Position numbers and translations under genes: made by a program. The notes beneath the pieces were generated by a model. That model saw nothing but the letters and a program-made list of their open reading frames with translations. It was not told where the DNA came from and did no database searches. This document shows, piece by piece, positions 44,906-57,106 of a stretch of DNA of 64,000 bases. The stretch covers positions 70,613,087-70,677,086 of the forward strand of contig OX326956.1 in assembly GCA_946800325.1 (NCBI GenBank), read 5' to 3'. Numbering within the stretch: position 1 is the stretch's first letter; each line of letters opens with the position of its first letter. This DNA comes from Luzula sylvatica (Eukaryota; Streptophyta; Magnoliopsida; Poales; Juncaceae).

Positions 44906-47000
44906 TCTTCGCCTATGTTCTCCGCCGCCTCTTCTCACCTTTCATCCAAACTCATCCTTCGCCTCAGAAAAATACGCCACTGCCATTCTCAAACAGGTAT
45001 CGTTCTAGTTTACTCAATTAATGTCTCGATTTAATTCAATTTTGCATCTATTTTGTTGGAATTAGGTTACCGAAGAGAGAACATATTCTCTGGTGCTTGT
45101 ATTTGAAGCCACCGCATTGCGGCTCTTTGATTTTGAAAAGAAACAGGTTAATTTTTTTTCGTTTTTACCTCAGTTAACAAATAAAGTTCCAATAAATAAT
45201 ATGTTGATTGATTTTAAATGATTTTAATAATTTTATTGGTTTCCAGACAAAATTCACATCGTTCTTTGGACCCGGGATGAGTGCAGAAATTGGTCAGTTT
45301 TTTTGCAATTTATTTTCCTACTTGCTGAAAATAATTGATGATTTAATTTTTGTATGAGTATATATAAGAAACATCCTAAGAAATCAGGTTTATTTATTTA
45401 ATTAATTAATTTATCCCAAATTATTATGATTAGGGCAAAGAGTGATCGAAGAACAGTAGTTTCTAGTAGTTCCTGGTTTAGTTCTTGGTTATTCTAAACT
45501 TGATCATCCTGATATCACTATTGCCTCACATCAAGTAGTTTTAATCCGTATCTTAATCATCATATTATTTTATATGTACTATTTAGTTTATGTATATATT
45601 TATTTAGGTAAAATTTGATTATTTAGATATGTGATGTGCCTCCAATTAGGGAATTAGGGCATGGGACCAAGTCTTCATACTGCTGTCCACTGGAATTTTG
45701 CAGGTATGCTCTAAAATATCATATTTACCCTTCCAAAATAAATATATCATATTTACTCTCTCATAAGCATAAAGTATTATATTTATGCCAAAAGGATCAT
45801 CAATTCTGTAACATGAAGTTAACATTTGGATTGTTTGTTTTGGAAGAGTAAATATGATTTTTTAATTTTTGGAAGGGCAAAATATGATATAATAATTTTT
45901 TAAACGGTAAACATGTAAATTTCCCATTATTATTATTTCTGTATAGTGTGTTGGGACAGATCATTGCGCATTCAATTCGACACAAAAAGCTTTCGGTTTG
46001 GATGATTTTAGACAAATCCCTAATGGAGTAAATGGTATATTAATAGCCACAAGATCTTTTTAGCAAATTCGCCATAATTAAAGGGTTTTTTTGAAATTTT
46101 GCTGAGTATTATTCATGAGTGTTATTACTTGATTTTCACGTTTGGAAGAATGGATGCATGTAGTTTGGGACGCAATGGTGGTAAGAAATATTAAGGATTG
46201 ATTTATTCATCACTTAATTATGCAAAATTATTACTTTAATTTGTTTAAATTTCATAAAAGTCCCTGTTTATGCTGAAATTGCAAATGTATTATTGAAAAT
46301 TACAACATAACTTATAATTACTATAAACTAAATGCCGTTAACTAAATTCATCATAATCCAAGTTTTATAATTTTGACACAATTCAGGGTTTTTTGAAATT
46401 TCCCCTATATTCATTTATTTACAATAATTTCTTTTTACAGCAAACCCATCTTTATTGGAAATACCAGATGACGAGAGATACAAGACAAGCAATCATAGCA
46501 AATCTCACTTGTACAATTTATCTCACTTGTACAATTTTACTTTATGGGGCTTTTTTGAATACTTTCATTCTCTTAAATTCAGAGTAAAGATACAAATGCC
46601 AAGAAACTCCCTCACAACCAAAGGTATTTTTTTTTCATTTTTTTGTATTATATAGATTAATAAAAATATGTATCGTTTTTACAGTTTGGAGCCAAAGAGG
46701 ACAAATCAGGATGAATTTGATTTTTTTTAGTTTGACGAGGACCAACATGAAAAAAACTAAGATGAAAGACGATGAAGTACTACGGATTTTAATTTCCCTG
46801 TCTTAATATCTGGTGCCCATTATATAAATATAAAATTATATAAATATGCAGGTACGAAGTTACTGTTTTAATGTATTTTAATTTTATTTGTAATTTGTAA
46901 TTTTTTGAATTTCAAGGATTACTCGGTTATTTTTCAAGTCAGCACTGAAAGAGAGTATGCAAGGAATTATGGACATGATAGTAAAAGTAAGTACAATATA
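44906..47000 (+). other. exon-like pieces of an unrecognised, probably decayed gene
   Basis: Candidate exons with GT-AG borders: 44910-44995 (MFSAASSHLSSKLILRLRKI, transit-peptide-like), about 45067-45145 (TEERTYSLVLVFEATALRLF), about 45248-45291 (TKFTSFFGPGMSAEI) and about 45435-45530 (GQRVIEEQ, then a stop, then LGYSKLDHPDITIASHQV). Frames do not join cleanly, and a stop follows GQRVIEEQ. Composition is gene-like compared with the flanks. I do not recognise the protein. It may be a pseudogene or a captured gene fragment. Confidence 0.25.
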
Positions 47001-47957
47001 TTAAAATAAATATTCTAATAAATTTCCAATTAAATTTGTTTAGAAGTCCTTAATTATTAACAAACCTCATTCAAAAAAATAATGTCTTTAATTTCCTGTT
47101 AGCATTATTACATGATATCCTGACATGTTGGCCCATCCTGCTTTTACTATTAGGCCTATTTGATTTGAGGGATAATGCTGAATTAAGCTCCCAAATCCCG
47201 GATTGTAGTCAAAATCCCTTGTTTGTTTTTTTCACATGTATTGTATTTTGCTCTTGATATCCTGTATTTGGTTATACATCAAAAATATTGGTATTTCACT
47301 CACTATCCAGGGAGCTGCCCCATTTCTCTCATCTCTCTCCACTCGCCTCTTTTTTCGCTCTGCCAAAACAACACTTTCTCCCTCGATAAAACATCAAGAA
47401 CAAGAAGGCTATTTGAAGTTCTCTCTCGCCACAACTTAGTTCTAATCATCTCGCCACAAGGGAAGCTTTCTCTCGCCACCAGTCACCGCAGCGAAATCTG
47501 AAGGTGATTTTGCAATTTCTTGACCTCCCCCCATTTAAATCTCCAAAGCTCTTGTCTCAAAATAATTTTCTTGAAATTTATAGTTGTAATTATGGTCATC
47601 AATTAAATTAAAGTTAAATAACTTCCTTGATAGTGGGAATAAAGGATTTATGTATTGTAGCTAAGGCGTTCGACAAAATGACACCATGACATTTCATTCA
47701 TTAATTTGTTGATTTCTAAAATTATAGCTAAGGTTTTGATTTCATATAAATTCGAATACCAATTTTTCATGTATCAATAATGTTCCAAATTAGGTTCTGC
47801 AAATTTCATCATACATTTATGTACCATTAGTTGTTGCAATTTCGAGTACCAGTAGTAGCTAATTAATTTTCTGTACCAATTAATTTTTTGTAGGTTTTTA
47901 AAAATGTTTTTCACTAGGATCGAGGAACATGATCGTAAAAAATGAATTACTGCTCGT

Positions 47958-49102
47958 TTGTTCTTCATGTTTACCTTCTGGATGTTTAGTCGTATACGAA
48001 ATAGAAGAAGGGAAAATAGAACACTCATTCCACCTGCAGTAAGAATCGAGGAGGCCGAACAACGGAGTATATATCTTAGAAAAAACATATATGATTCCGA
48101 AGTTGCTTGTCTCGAATTGTTTCGTATGAAAAGTGAGTTATTCTTAGGTTTGTGTGCTAAGCTTCGAAATTTGAAATTATTGCGTGATAGATATGCGGTG
48201 ACGGTCGAAGAGCAAGTGGGAATGTTTTTGCACACGATTGGTCACAATGTTAGAAATAGGGTAATCAAGAGACACTTCATCCGTTCGGGCCATACCGTTA
48301 GTCGTTATTTTTATGCTGTCTTATATGCGATTGGAGAGTTGAAAAGTTAATACATTAAACCTCCAACCCTCGAAACTTCTCCCATGATTCTAAATAACAA
48401 TATGTATGCACCATATTTCAATAATTGTACTGGTGCTATCGATGGTACGCACATCCATGCGAGACCTCCACGAGAAAGAGCTGGTGCATTTATGGGTCGT
48501 AAATCATATTACACTCAAAATGTTTTGCCGCCGTGGATTTTAATCTTCGCTTTACTTATATCCTAGCCGGTTGGGAGGGTTCGGCTCATGATTCAACTAT
48601 ACATGCAAATGCAATTGAAAGGAAAGACGATATCTCCTTACCGGAAGGAAAATTTTATTTGGCCGATGCGGGATATGCTACACGTCGTGGATTTATCTCA
48701 CCATTTCGTGGTGTTCAGTACCATTTAAAAGAATTTTCCGACAACCCACCCCTAACCGACAAAGAATTATTTAACCATAGGCATTCCTCTTTGCGCACAA
48801 CTGTCGAGCGAGCCTTTGGTGCGCTAAAGAATCGGTTTAAAATTCTGACTACGAGACCATTCTTTCCATGGCCGACCCAAGTCGACATTGTGCTTTCATG
48901 TTGTATACTTCATAATTACATAATTTCTGGTGGGTTAGATAGTTTAGTGCCAACCGAATACCAAATTATGCTCCAAGGAAATGAACAAGTTCAATATCGA
49001 GGGTCAACGACCACGAGAGAACGGCGTAATGAAGCGCAAGAATGGGTCGCAATTAGAGATGATATAATGAGGCATATGTGGGAAAATCATGTAATTCATT
49101 AA
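47958..49102 (+). pseudogene. PIF/Harbinger transposase
   Basis: The first frame (47958-48350) contains the helical N-terminal region (ELFLGLCAKLRNLKLLRDRY, VEEQVGMFLHTIGHNVRNR, SGHTVSRYFYAVL) seen before the nuclease domain in plant Harbinger transposases. After an in-frame TAA at 48348 the frame continues through APYFNNCTGAIDGTHIHARPP. A 1-base frameshift near 48525 moves it to DFNLRFTYILAGWEGSAHDS, YLADAGYATRRGF, and HSSLRTTVERAFGALKNRFK (DDE_Tnp_4, PF13359). The acidic triad is present (AIDGTH, HDS or ADAG, VERAFG). With one stop and one frameshift the copy is inactive. TIRs and the partner Myb-like gene were not identified. Confidence 0.88.
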
Positions 49103-50009
49103 GTTATATTTATGCTAATTTATGATTGTGTAATATTTTATTGTATTAGTTAGTATTAATGTCGTGATCAAGAAATCTTGTTTTGTGACAATGTGAAAGT
49201 TGAACCTTTTTTGTTATAATTGTTTTTGTTTGTGATTTTGGAAGTTGAATTTTAATTTTATTTTTTATATTTAATTAGTATTTTACTATTTCGAATATGA
49301 AAATTTATGTCATTTGCATGTGATAATTAATAAATTATGGATTAGTTTAATTGCATTATTAATGATCATGAATTCAATAAAAAAACAAACAAATAATTTT
49401 AGTATACACATTATCAAAATACAATGAATCAAACAACTTATATGGATCTTGCAATACATGGATATTCAAACAACTTATATGGATCCTTAATTAGATATTC
49501 ATCCCTCTGGTCATACTTCTTTTTTCTATTAATTAATTCATTGAATTTCTTTTTATCAAAAGACCCCTATTTTTTCATAAAATTATCAAAAATTATTTTA
49601 CTTGATTCTTTCATCAACACATTGAACCTTTTTTATATCTCCCTATCTATGAAGTTAAACTCAAGTTTTTCCAATCAAATATTATTTTTACCTAACTACT
49701 CCTCATTGAGTTATTTCCATATTTCTTTTATTATTTTGTTTAAATCAAAAAACAAAAAATATATATTTTGCATATAAAATAAAAAATAAATATAATCACA
49801 AAATACAATAACAAAATTTAATTTGCAAAATTAAATTATAATTTACATACAAAATAATCTTTTTTGTAATATAATATCATTAAATTAATTAATGCATTGC
49901 CAAATATTCATAATATATTGTTAAATTATAACACAAAATTATATGTTGAAAAAATATATTAATTATATTTTCTTCTGAATAAAATAGATTTGTAAATAAT
50001 TGAACGATG
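49103..50009. other. AT-rich sequence between Harbinger and hAT elements
   Basis: Contains a local repeat (ACAACTTATATGGATC-TT at about 49433 and 49469). No gene is recognised. Confidence 0.3.
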
Positions 50010-50304
50010 GGTATTTTTAGAGCTGGCAAAATCTGACCCGACCCGAAAAAATGACCCGACCCGTCCGAACCCGAACCCGACCCGACCCGAAAATGTTGAC
50101 AAGTCAACAATTCGAACCTGAAACCGAAACCGAATGACCCGAACCCGAAATCGACCCTAAACCGAATGACCCGAACCCGAAATCGATCCGAAATCCGACG
50201 ACCCGAAATTGTAACTGACCCGATCCCGAATGATCCGAAATTCATGACCCGAATGACCCGAATAACCCGAGAATTAAAATATTATTGTCAAGATCAATAT
50301 AATA

Positions 50305-51322
50305 TGTAGGGGAATATCCCCGACCCCGGGCCCGCGCAGCGGAATGAAGGCCCGGTCCGATTCCCCGATTCCCGAGATCACGCCATGACTTCGAGGGTAC
50401 GATGCAATAGAAGGATAGATTCATACCGGTGCAAAATTGATTGCACTCGAAGGGTTGATCGATGCCTTCTATCTTCTGTCACGTTGGTGACAATCCGCGC
50501 GTCCCACACCACGCGTATTCCACCGTTCGTTGACTTCGCCGATTCGCTTGATTTCGTCTCCGAAACAATCTACTCGTCCGAATCGATCACAACCGTGAGA
50601 GCCTCAGATGTTGCTCCTCTACGTGTATCCACCTTGATTCGTAAGACGCCGGTCGCGAGTACAACTGCCTAGACGATGTACGGCGAACTTGCTCGATCGA
50701 ATTGATTCTCTATCTTTCGAGAAACTCTTTTCTCGATTTCTCTCTCTTCGCACATTTTCACTATTGAAAGATTAAATCTGAATTCTCTCTTTCTTTTAGT
50801 GTCTTTTGCAGAATGATAACTTAATTCCTTAGTTTGGATGAGAGAGAAAATATCCTATTTATATCTAATAGGATTAGGATTAGCCAAGAGGCATGTATAT
50901 CCAATATACACCCTTTCACACAGAAAAGTGCATGAACCTGTTCAGTATTCTGTCCAGACGAAATTGATAAATTTCGCTGACAGAAAATCAACCAACATGA
51001 AAGTTGTAGATAATCTTATTATCTACACAACCCAATTTGGCCCAGACCAATTGGAGTTCGTATGCAAAAGTCATGGCTGTTTTACTAACTGTATGTCATA
51101 CTGGTGCATCCTTTCGGTATTTCACAGAAACGACACTGATACTTCGTTCATACGAAATATATTTCTTCATGAAGGTTGTAGATAATCTTATTATCTATCT
51201 AACCCAATTTGAATCATTCAAATCGGATTTTCCCCCTGAAAGTTATGGCCACGAATGTACGACTACATTCGTTTATCCTTGTGTACACTTTTACGGTTGA
51301 TCCCGAAACTGTATATCCTTCA
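50305..51322 (-). repeat. copia 3' LTR
   Basis: 1018 bp, TGTAGG to CCTTCA. A minus-strand TATA (GATATAAATA near 50855-50865) divides U3 from R-U5. The polypurine tract GAGTGGGAGAC (minus strand, 51323-51333) abuts it. It contains GCAGCGGAATGAAGGCCCGG, shared with the LTR at 17681. Confidence 0.88.
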
Positions 51323-51333
51323 GTCTCCCACTC

Positions 51334-52482
51334 AATTTCAGATCTACTTAAAATGTACTCATGCATATCCAATACGCCCGATTTTAGAGAATATAGCTCG
51401 CGTATCAAATACCAAGCTATGCACATCCTATGTGCCAATTTTATGATCAAACCCGACTTAGTACGACTCGTTGTTTGACCATGTAGGTTCGATTAACGAT
51501 GGCAGTAGGTTGTTTCCAATGCCTACAAGCTCATGAGCGGGATCTAGTCACTCCATCATAGCTACCCCATGTTAAACGAATAATGATTGTGATCATTGTG
51601 CCTATCTCGAATAGCGGTTATTAATTCTCTTGTTTGCGATATCCGTTAATCAAAAGGCATGGTGATAGTCATCCTTATAATTTGATTAACAACACTTATT
51701 CCACGATTTCGAGTTGAGTTAACAAATTTCAATCGATATTAACCGTTAATATCATTGACTGCGGCCGCATATTTCGTTAATCGACTCATCGAGCGGCGCC
51801 TAAGAGACATCTCTTCCTTTCGGAATAAACAATTCCTATCTTGGAGAATCACATTGAATTTCGTGTTTCGGACAATACCCAATGATGACCCTTTTAACTC
51901 CCTGTTACGGTGAGCGTAAGATCATATCAAAGCATTGTGTTACACACGTAACGCAATCAATGATCTCCTCAAGTTTGAAGAACCTAATACCCTACTCGTC
52001 GCGAGTTCATTCATAATGACTAAACCATGTTATGATCTCGCGGCTTCGGTCATATCCAATATATGTCACCTAGCATATATCTACGTTCCCGATTCGACAA
52101 ACACTTTTGTCCCATGATTAGCAAGACATAACCATCTCCTCGACTAACGTACTAGTGTACGCGTTCAGTCTATTATCTGATAATAGAAATGCTTCTCTCT
52201 TAAGCAAGCTGATCCACGACTAGGGATGTTTAGAAATGACACTTTAAGTGTGACGGTTTTGCTGCACATAGTCCTCAACTATGTCGACGTCCACACAACT
52301 TCAAATCAAGGTTCATATAATCATATTACACAACCCCGAACACAGTTTTCATATAAGATAGATGCAAAAATGAAAAATTTTAAAATTCTGAAATTGCATT
52401 ACTATAAGATAAGTTTGGGGTGATACAACGTTTACTAATCTATTAGACTAATCTCGTCCTACGAAACTATCGTTTTAGATAA
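51334..52482 (-). other. copia 3' untranslated region
   Basis: About 1.15 kb between the RNase H stop and the polypurine tract, with no conserved coding segment. Long 3' untranslated regions occur in several copia clades. Confidence 0.6.
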
Positions 52483-53676
52483 CTAACTACTCTCTTCCTC
52501 CTCTAGGTATCTCAAACCTATAGCTTTCGCATGATAATCGTGCTTAGCTTGCGAGAGTGGCTTAGTAAACGGGTCCGCAACATTCCTGTCAGTATCATTC
52601 TTTTCAGTGATCACATCCTTTCTTTGCAAAATCTCACGGATCAAGTGAAATTTTCTGAGTATGTGCTTGGAGCGGTGATGTGCCCTCGGTTCCTTGGACT
52701 GTGCTATTGCTCCAGTATTGTCGCAATACACAACTACAGGTTCCGAGATACTCGGGACTACTCCAAGTTCGGTCACAAATTTCCTGATCCATACCGCCTC
52801 CTTTGCCGCTTCGGAAGCCGCAATATACTCCGATTCAGTTGTAGAGTCTACTATCGTGGTTTGTTTGGAACTCTTCCAAACTACCGCTCCACCATTTAGA
52901 CAAAACACGTATCCGCTTTGTGATCGAAAGTCATCGACACATGTTTGGAAACTGGCGTCGGTATATCCATTGATGACCAACCCGGATGTCTTTCCACCAT
53001 AAATTAGAAATTGATCCTTAGTTCTTCGTAAGTACTTAAGGATGTTCTTAACCGCGATCCAATGCATATCCCCTGGATTAGATTGGTAACGTGAAACGAC
53101 GCTCAATGCATACGACACATCGGGGCGCGTACATATCATGGCATACATAATTGATCCAACTGCCGAAGCGTATGGAACAATACTCATCACATTCTTATCT
53201 TCGCTCGATGTCGGACATTGAGATTTAGAATACGATATGCCACTCGACATTGGAAGAAGTCATTTCTTCGAATTTTGCATTGAAAACCGTTTCAACACTT
53301 TGTCGATGTGCGTGCTTTGACTCAAGCCGAGTAACTTCTTGGATCTATCTCTATAAATCCTCACGCCTAATATAGAAGCGGCCTCGCCCAAATCTTTCAT
53401 AGCGAAACGAGTATTTAAATACTTTTTAACATCCGTAAACATTGGAATGTCGTTTCCTATGATCAAGATGTCGTCTACATATAGTACAAGAAATACTACG
53501 TGGCTCCCACTAACCTTCTTGTATACACAAGGTTCTTCTACGTTTTTCACAAAATTATATTCTCGTATAACTTCATCGAAACGTATGTTCCAACGCCGAG
53601 AAGCTTGCTTCAATCCATAAATGGATCGTTGCAACTTGCACACTTTATCCGGACTCTTTGAATCGACAAAACCCTC
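52483..53676 (-). pseudogene. copia RT-RNase H fragment
   Basis: Starts at the deletion junction within RT, just before CKLQRSIYGLKQASRRW. It contains the catalytic LYVDDILIIGN block, the SILGVRIYRDRS block, and after a TGA at 53257-53259 the same frame resumes with LPMSSG. It continues through CTRPDVSYALSVVSRYQSNP, the RNase H motifs (GYTDASF, DSTTESEYIAASEAAKEAVW, YCDNTGAI) and the HHRSKHI segment to the natural stop at 52483. It is broken by the 5' deletion and one nonsense codon. Confidence 0.92.
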
Positions 53677-54673
53677 GGAATATCCCCGACCCCGGGCACG
53701 CGCAGCGGAATGAAGGCCCGGTCCGATTTCCCGATTCCCGAGATCACGCCATGACTTCGAGGGTACGATGCAATAGAAGGATAGATTCATACCGGTGCAA
53801 AATTGATTGCACTCGAAGGGTTGATCGATGCCTTCTATCTTCTGTCACGTTGGTGACAATCCGCGCGTCCCACACCACGCGTATTCCACCGTTCGTTGAC
53901 TTCGCCGATTCGCTTGATTTCGTCTCCGAAACAATCTACTCGTCCGAATCGATCACAACCGTGAGAGCCTCAGATGTTGCTCCTCTACGTGTATCCACCT
54001 TGATTCGTAAGACGCCGGTCGCGAGTACAACTGCCTAGACGATGTACGGCGAACTTGCTCGATCGAATTGATTCTCTATCTTTCGAGAAACTCTTTTCTC
54101 GATTTCTCTCTCTTCGCACATTTTCACTATTGAAAGATTAAATCTGAATTCTCTCTTTCTTTTAGTGTCTTTTGCAGAATGATAACTTAATTCCTTAGTT
54201 TGGATGAGAGAGAAAATATCCTATTTATATCTAATAGGATTAGGATTAGCCAAGAGGCATGTATATCCAATATACACCCTTTCACACAGAAAAGTGCATG
54301 AACCTGTTCAGTATTCTGTCCAGACGAAATTGATAAATTTCTCTGACAGAAAATCAACCAACATGAAAGTTGTAGATAATCTTATTATCTACACAACCCA
54401 ATTGGAGTTCGTATGCAAAAGTTATGACTATTTTACTAACTGTATGTCATACTGTTGCATCCTTTCGGTATTTCACAGAAACGACACTGATACTTCGTTC
54501 ATATGAAATATATTTCTTCATGAAGGTTGTAGATAATCTTATTATCTATCTAACCCAATTTGAATCATTCAAATCGGATTTTCCCACTGAAAGTTATGGC
54601 CACGAATGTACGACTACATTCGTTTATCCTTGTGTACACTTTTACGGTTGATCCCGAAACTGTATATCCTTCA
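53677..54673 (-). repeat. copia 5' LTR, lacking its last 6 bases
   Basis: Colinear with 50311-51322 apart from a 14-bp deletion near 54403 and scattered substitutions. The left edge is the deletion junction with RT. Confidence 0.88.
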
Positions 54674-55081
54674 TAATATTGCTAAAATATCTTGGAATCA
54701 ATAAAATAAATCCGGAATTACCCGAAAACTAAACATTTGAAAAATCGAATGATTCGAAATCAAATTTTGCGAAATCCGAATTACCCGAAAATCAAAATAG
54801 CCAAGACCCGACCTGAAAATCGAAACGACCCGAAAACCGAAACGACCCGAACCCGAACGACCCGAAAACCGAAACGACCCGAACCCGAATGAGCCGAAAC
54901 GACCCAGAACCGAACGACCCGAAAACCGAAACGACCCGAACCCAAACGACCCGAGGCCCGATGGACCCGCGACCCAAACGACCTGATGACCCGAATGACC
55001 CGCAAACCGAAACGACCCGAATCCGAAATGACCCGACCCGAACCCGAGCCGACCCGCCCAATTGCCACCTCTAGGTATTTT

Positions 55082-56332
55082 GGTAAAAAAGTATATATTT
55101 AGATGGAAAAAAGGAGCTAACTCCGTAACATTTGATATTAATAGATACTAGCTCCTTCCCCAACCCTCCCGCAATTGCGTGGGAGTCTTCGAGTCTGTTA
55201 TGATTTAGTTTTTCCTAATATGTAATTGAATTCTATGTTTTTTTTGTCTGATTTTTCACACATATGTGTCTCGGTGTATTTTTAACCCCCTAACTTTTTG
55301 GGATATTATAAAAAACTCTATCTTTTTGTAAACTCCAATAATTCCTCTACCGAACTTTTATTTTCAAATAAATCTTCATATGTAATGATTACTTTTTTTT
55401 TTTTGTTATTTATTATTAATTTTAAGAAAATTCATAAATATTTCTTAACATGTAGTGATTTAAAAATATGAAATTATTACATAGTGTGTTCATATAATTT
55501 TAACATTTCCTTTATTATTCAAGAAAAATAAACATAAGATAATAATAAATTTTAACATTTAACTAAACACAATTTGTCACATCATCAATAGTGTTTGAGT
55601 GAGTTATGAAAAGTACATATATAACCCCTTCTTTTTTATACTTACCTGGATGAATGGACTATCCAATATCTGAATATGAAAAAAATCATAAATTTAATTA
55701 AATAATAGATAAATTTAAAAGAACCATACTAAAAAAAAATTTACATTATAATATTTCAATAACAACGAACATTAAATTTATTTTCATAAAAATATAATAT
55801 GTAACATATTAAAAATAATAAAGATATAAATTATCATTAATAAATAAAAAGACAGGATCATTATTCAGTGTATGTGTATTCAAGTTTAAAAGAACCATAC
55901 TTCTTATTCGTATCGTATCAGATGTGATACTTGTATCTCAGTAGTTTCCTCTAATCTTGCAATTTAATGTGTGCCACGCATTAATAGACTTATTGTGCCA
56001 TATAACACATTTTCTAGTTTCCTCTAATTTCTCAAATTGTTTCTTAGCATAAATAAACATCATTCATGTATATTTCGTTAATAGTGTAGAATGAGCAAAT
56101 TATTTTTAACCAATTCAATTCAATATTTCAAAATTTGTATCCTACTTATGTAAGCTACGAATTCACCAACTTGAAGAGGATCCATTCTTTTTGCATTCAC
56201 CAACTACGAATTACACTTGCACTAGCAAAATACAAAGACAATGAGTAATCATCTTATTCGCATGTTGATTTTCATCTCAAATAAACAAGTCACGAACATT
56301 TAAACAAATTGGGAGAGACGATAAAAATGATC
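55082..56332. other. AT-rich intergenic sequence
   Basis: No gene recognised. It includes the presumed 3' UTR of the GDSL gene at its right end. Confidence 0.3.
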
Positions 56333-56684
56333 TCAATTACCCAAAGATTTTTCTGGATCATTCGGGTCAATATCCAAGAAAAATGGCAGATCGTAAGGCA
56401 AGGTCTCGTCGCTTAAACCAAAATCTTTCAGCTTATTCACCACCTCATCGAAGAAGAATTTGTTTCCCAATGCCGAAAAGTGCAATCCGTCACTAAAAAT
56501 GGTTTTAATTTTTACAATAATGATATAAATATTATATTTAGTGACAAATAAAAGGATATATGTTTTGTACGGACCTTAAGAGAGATTTTTGCCAATCAGA
56601 AACTTCCTGAAATTTTGAGTAGATATCAATGAATGGACTACCGAGTTCTTTGGCAACAGATATGCATGCATTTGCATAAGGGAA
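56333..56684 (-). pseudogene. GDSL esterase/lipase, last two exons only
   Basis: Minus-strand exons 56684-56575 and 56492-56333 are joined by a GT-AG intron. They encode YANACISVAKELGSPFIDIY...WQKSLL, then SDGLHFSALGNKFFFDEVVN and the end DIDPNDPEKSLGN-stop. This is the C-terminus of the plant GDSL esterase group annotated as CPRD49 or isoamyl-acetate-hydrolysing esterase-like. SDGLH supplies the Asp and His of the catalytic triad. Upstream exons, with the GDS serine block, are absent: the reading stops at about 56680, where GGGAAATTATACTCC begins, which I take as the left end of the MULE. The remaining exons may lie beyond the window. Confidence 0.8.
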
Positions 56685-57106
56685 ATTATACTCCTTCCCC
56701 AGTAAAGGAGGAATACATCCTCGATGATGTCACATTTGACGTCAGCAACCCGTTAACTCGAGGTCACAACCCACTTCGCTAACTATGTTCACCCGGATTA
56801 AAATAACCCATACCCGATTAACAAAAAAGCTCCCCACTCAATTGTTACGTTGGAACTACCATCCTACCTTCACATCCATGCCATACTGCTCGCAGCACAC
56901 CCGTCCTGCCATCTCCATCTAATCCATCTACAGCACCCCCCCCCCCCCCTCCCCCCTTCTCACTCTCAATGTGGTTCTTACTCGGATTGTCCAACACACT
57001 TCTGCCATCCCGCCGCCAGGTAGTGCTTCACCAATTCATCAATGTCTTCTCCGTTTTTTTGACCTCACCACTACCATTTTCTCTTTCCAAAGACATCAGG
57101 GACACC

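Larger units (their letters stand above)
50305..54673 (-). mobile_element. internally deleted Ty1/copia retrotransposon
   Basis: It is inserted in the hAT with a 5-bp TSD TAATA (50300-50304 and 54674-54678). The 3' LTR (50305-51322) and 5' LTR (53677-54673) are about 1 kb each and about 1 percent diverged by eye, plus a 14-bp deletion in the right copy. The 5' LTR lacks its last 6 bases and joins directly to the middle of RT, so the PBS, gag, protease, integrase and N-terminal RT are deleted. Confidence 0.9.
50018..55073. mobile_element. hAT element carrying a nested copia retrotransposon
   Basis: Ends TAGAGCTGGCAA and TTGCCACCTCTA are inverted repeats with one mismatch. The 8-bp TSD GGTATTTT is exact (50010-50017 and 55074-55081). 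Without the nested copia it is about 680 bp, non-autonomous, with dense GACCCGAA/ACCCGAACC subterminal repeats on both sides (50036-50270 and 54770-55060). Long Arg/Ser/Gly frames here are translations of that repeat. Confidence 0.88.

Noticed and set aside
47223..47501. Frames upstream of the Harbinger transposase
   Set aside because: No conserved domain, and the sequence is CT-rich and leader-like.
50385..51300. Several open frames repeated at 53658-54651
   Set aside because: They are frames within the two copia LTRs.
54781..55074. Arg/Gly/Ser-rich frames on both strands
   Set aside because: Translations of the hAT subterminal GACCCGAA repeat.
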